A DNA stretch of 64,000 bases, taken from NCBI GenBank assembly GCA_045345765.1, contig CP148265.1, positions 2,356,001 to 2,420,000 of the forward strand, given 5' to 3'. The notes below the pieces were generated by a model that was given only the letters and a program-made list of their open reading frames with translations, did not search any database and was not told the origin of the DNA. Below are positions 61,421 through 64,000 of this stretch, piece by piece. A program made the position numbers and the translations under genes. Every line of letters begins with the position of its first letter. Within the stretch, counting starts at the first letter, position 1. Source of the DNA: JAOARY01 sp045345765 (GTDB taxonomy: Bacteria > Bacillota > Clostridia > Peptostreptococcales > Peptostreptococcaceae).

Positions 61421-62824
61421 TTAACTTATTTTATTTTCTTCTAAATTATTGTAATTTATTTTATTTTTAAAATCCGTAACTAAAGATTTTGCTTTGTTAC
61501 TTTGTTTTTGAATTGTAATTTCCTGATAAAAAGTATTACTATCAATAAATGTATTGATTTTACAATTAGGGTTTTTGGTAATAATTTTTTTGACAGTATA
61601 TAGCCCTAAACCCCGATTATGTCCTTTCGAAGATATATTTTTTTCGAAGATTTTATTACAATCAGGCATTGATGCTAAGCTATTTGATAATATATAGTAT
61701 AAATTATTTGTGTCTGATACAAATCCAAGTGAAATTTGTTTGTCTTTTGATTTTTGAGCTTCTTCAATAGCATTATCAAAAAGGATTCCAAAAATTTTAC
61801 AGTATACAACATCTTTCATGAAAAGTTCATTAACAGTACCTGAAACCATTATGTCAACTTCTATATTATTATTTTTAGCTCGAGTTAATTTGCTAACAAG
61901 AAGACCTTTTAAAGGTAAAGAATGAATTTTAGATAACTGCAAAAATTCTTTATTATTAACATCGGGAATTTCATTATATATTTGAGTGTAAAAATAATTT
62001 TTTAAATTTGTATTATTTGTGTTATCTATATATTCTTTTAATGTTGCAAGTACATTTTTTTGGTCATGTTTGTATGAGCGTATTTCTTCTACTGAATTTT
62101 CTATAATATCAGTATATAATTGCATTTTATTTTTTGCATCTCTTTCTAATTTGACATTTTTCATCATAAATACTATTATTGCACCCATAAAACATCCATA
62201 AGCAACAAAAACAAAAAGAAATTGAAAATATAGTTTAAAGTCATTCATTACTATAATAAATTTATAAACGATATAAGCAATGTTTAGGCATAGAAATACT
62301 AAATAAAAAGCTAAGGTTTTTCTATTTTCTAGTTGGTCAAAATTAAATATAAATTTATTTTTTAGTAATTTAAAAATAGATGCAAATATAAACATAAAAA
62401 AGAAGATAACGAAACTATTAGTAAGGTAATTAGGAACATTTTTCACAATGATGACACTTTCTCCAATATAATAATGAAAAAGACTGATAAATGCATCAGA
62501 AAAAGAACCAGTGATGAAAACTATGAAGAAACCAATTAAAACATTATAAGTAGATTGATTTTCTGAATCAATATCATTATGATTGTTTTCAAGTGCATTT
62601 TTATTATTAGGATAAAATTTATACAGAAAAAATATAAAAACAATATAGTATATTGATAATTCAAGGGCTCTATTAAAAAACAATGTTAAAAGAGTTCTAA
62701 ATATACCAATAGAGATTAAATATAAGGATTCTTTAATGGTAAATTTAATTTTTAAATCAAACATATATTTAATAAGTATTAAAAAATGAAACATAGCAAA
62801 TATATTAGCTGACAGTGTATACAA
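61421..62824 (-). CDS. agrC: AgrC-like GHKL sensor histidine kinase
   Basis: The 467-aa kinase starts at TTG 62824, with AGGAGG 10 bases upstream; the ATG at 62833 touches that site. About the first 230 residues form six or seven membrane segments, as in peptide-pheromone receptors. The phospho-His is in SYKHDQKNVLATLKEYI, and the GHKL ATPase has KIFGILFDNAIEEAQ (N box) and HNRGLGLYTVKKI (G box). Convergence with agrBD supports its being the AIP receptor. No response regulator gene adjoins it. The 3' end runs up to the ISL3-like mini-element. Confidence 0.88.
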   Translation of the reverse strand: MYTLSANIFAMFHFLILIKYMFDLKIKFTIKESLYLISIGIFRTLLTLFFNRALELSIYYIVFIFFLYKFYPNNKNALENNHNDIDSENQSTYNVLIGFFIVFITGSFSDAFISLFHYYIGESVIIVKNVPNYLTNSFVIFFFMFIFASIFKLLKNKFIFNFDQLENRKTLAFYLVFLCLNIAYIVYKFIIVMNDFKLYFQFLFVFVAYGCFMGAIIVFMMKNVKLERDAKNKMQLYTDIIENSVEEIRSYKHDQKNVLATLKEYIDNTNNTNLKNYFYTQIYNEIPDVNNKEFLQLSKIHSLPLKGLLVSKLTRAKNNNIEVDIMVSGTVNELFMKDVVYCKIFGILFDNAIEEAQKSKDKQISLGFVSDTNNLYYILSNSLASMPDCNKIFEKNISSKGHNRGLGLYTVKKIITKNPNCKINTFIDSNTFYQEITIQKQSNKAKSLVTDFKNKINYNNLEENKIS

Positions 62825-63109
62825 TAAAATCATTCCTCCTTTTATAATTTCTAGTGAGATATACAAAAATATATATTAATTATATAATGAAATGTTATTA
62901 AATGAAAGACTTTTTCGATAAAAAAAGTATATTTGGATAAAAAACAAATGATAGTATTTACAATGTATACAGTGAATATTTTGTGCGAATAAAATACCTA
63001 TTAATGTATAAAATTTAAAAAAAATCAAATTAAATTTAAACCCAATTTCCTATAAAAAAATCAAAAAAACACTTGTTATGTTAAAAATAAAACGTGAATA
63101 ACATTATAC

Positions 63110-63203
63110 ATAAAAAAAAGAAAAAGAATCTAAAACTAACAAATAGATTCTTTTTCTTCTTGAGGTATGAATATTTTTATAGGTATTTTGTAGGACTGCC
63201 TTT
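63110..63203 (-). ncRNA. Candidate small RNA upstream of the kinase gene
   Basis: On the minus strand, TTGATT (63238-63233), 17 bases and TATAAT (63215-63210) give a start near 63203. About 45 bases later comes a perfect 14-bp terminator stem (arms 63158-63145 and 63131-63118) with an eight-T tail. There is no ORF or ribosome site. It could be an independent RNA or an attenuated leader of the kinase gene, whose start is 290 bases further on. Confidence 0.45.
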
Positions 63204-63209
63204 AAATAC

Positions 63210-63238
63210 ATTATAAAGTCTCAATTTATAAAAATCAA
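63210..63238 (-). promoter_or_regulatory. Promoter of the candidate small RNA
   Basis: TTGATT, 17-base spacer, TATAAT on the minus strand. Confidence 0.55.
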
Positions 63239-63420
63239 CAAAAATTGTAAAGAAAAATTGTTAAAAAAATTTCATAATTAAAAATATATGTAATATAAAG
63301 AATTTAAAAACAGTATAATTATTAAGGTTGTAAATAATATGGACATGTAAACAAAGTGAACAAAAAAGCTTTTTTATTTTGTAATTATATTTGAAAACAT
63401 TGAAAATCAATATGATGAAA

Positions 63421-63448
63421 ATTATATGGGTTGAGAATTACTTGTCAA
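63421..63448 (-). promoter_or_regulatory. Second, near-consensus minus-strand promoter
   Basis: TTGACA (63448-63443), 16 bases and TATAAT (63426-63421) match consensus exactly at both boxes. Transcription from about 63414 would run toward the same terminator at 63158-63110, giving a transcript of about 300 bases without an ORF over 60 codons. The rest of 62825-63778 shows no gene I can support. Confidence 0.55.
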
Positions 63449-63778
63449 TCTTCGAAAATAAATTAACGATATGTCCATAAAAAACACACTGTATTAATTA
63501 TAGTGAGTGATAGAAGATATCTGTAATCATTAAATTTTTCAAGAAAAAAAGAAGAATACCTTATAATTTATACCAATATAAACAATGTTTAAAACGCAAA
63601 AAAACTTAAAATTTAAATTGAAAAAAATTTATAAAAAGTCATTAAGTTTAGCTAATATCAATAAATAAAGCGTTAGGTATATTTATAAACTAAAGAAAAA
63701 TATTTATACATTTTACTAATAAATAGTGTTACAATTAAATAGGGTTAAAAAAATAATAAAAATTATAAATTTAAAAAG

Positions 63779-63813
63779 TGGCACGATAATCGCTTAACAA
63801 TAAAGTGTCACCA
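63779..63813 (+). promoter_or_regulatory. Leader hairpin before the crotonase gene
   Basis: GTGGCAC (63779) and GTGTCAC pair with one wobble and stand directly before the AAGGAGG ribosome site. It may influence translation. Confidence 0.35.
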
Positions 63814-63828
63814 AGGAGGTATTTGGTT

Positions 63829-64000
63829 ATGGAATTTAATTATCTTAAACTAAGCAAGGAGGATAAGATAGCTATTATTACTATAAGTAGACCAAAAGCC
63901 CTAAACGCTCTAAACAGTGATTTATTATTAGAGCTTGACAAAATCGTTGACCTAATGGAAAATGATAATCAAGTAGATGTTATCATTTTAACAGGAGAAG
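63829..64000 (+). CDS. Enoyl-CoA hydratase/isomerase family protein (crotonase), 3' partial
   Basis: The gene starts at ATG 63829 after AAGGAGG and runs off the window. The 57 visible residues (FNYLKLSKEDKIAIITISRP, KALNALNSDLLLELDKIV, VDVIILTGE) match the N-terminal part of crotonases. In clostridia such a gene is often crt, 3-hydroxybutyryl-CoA dehydratase of the butyrate pathway, but the catalytic glutamates are beyond the edge, so the exact reaction is not established. Confidence 0.9.
   Translation, partial: MEFNYLKLSKEDKIAIITISRPKALNALNSDLLLELDKIVDLMENDNQVDVIILTGE

Noticed and set aside
63339..63478. Inverted ATGGACAT and ATGTCCAT motifs about 130 bases apart
   Set aside because: Short, widely spaced, and not tied to either neighbouring promoter; chance is likely in AT-rich DNA.

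Overview
The window is strongly AT-rich (by eye well under one-third G+C) and comes from a low-GC Gram-positive anaerobe of the Clostridia. The evidence is T-box and purine riboswitches, AGGAGG-type ribosome sites with many TTG starts, an oxygen-independent cobalamin (cbi) pathway, agr-type peptide signalling, lipoprotein-type ABC binding proteins and a crotonase at the right edge. I do not name a species.

Layout. 1-5350: the end of a phosphodiester glycosidase-like gene, a T-box leader followed by a second T-box module without a Stem I, a polar amino acid ABC transporter (binding lipoprotein, a 98-aa unknown, permease, ATPase), and a lipoprotein of unknown function. 5500-8364: family-4 uracil-DNA glycosylase, a Cys-rich 90-aa protein, larB, and larC in two frames joined by a classic -1 slippery heptamer. 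8377-11776: guanine-type riboswitch, guaB, guaA. 11790-14530: an accessory patch between purine genes. It holds a type III toxin-antitoxin locus (two 47-bp pseudoknot-forming repeats, terminator, CptN-like toxin), a deleted ISL3-like element and an orphan AgrA-like LytTR regulator. 14541-27307: riboswitch-controlled pbuG/azgA-type permease, then purE-C-F-M-N-H-D-L. 27410-43200: mixed genes (TraX-like remnant, MgtC, HD-GYP, binding lipoprotein plus hybrid kinase, HAD phosphatase, long FtsA-like ATPase, cbiA-cbiB, a LuxR regulator with a MotA-like membrane domain, a bactofilin-like protein). 43480-60113: one long anabolic run, cobD-pduX-cbiC-D-E-T-L-F-G-H-J followed by hemA, a precorrin-2 dehydrogenase, hemC, cobA-hemD, hemB and hemL. 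60380-62824: agrB-agrD facing a convergent AgrC-like kinase, with a second ISL3-like mini-element between them. 62825-63828 is non-coding but holds a candidate minus-strand small RNA. 63829-64000 is the start of an enoyl-CoA hydratase gene.

How the genes work together. hemA, hemL, hemB, hemC and cobA-hemD make precorrin-2 from glutamyl-tRNA. The cbi genes carry it through the anaerobic corrin route, cbiA amidates, and pduX, cobD and cbiB make and attach the aminopropanol arm. The cobalt chelatase, cbiP and nucleotide-loop genes are not in the window. The purine genes make IMP de novo and convert it to GMP, with guanine-type riboswitches governing salvage uptake and guaBA. The most notable loci are the type III toxin-antitoxin pair, the larC frameshift site, the tandem T-box leader and the split agr system.
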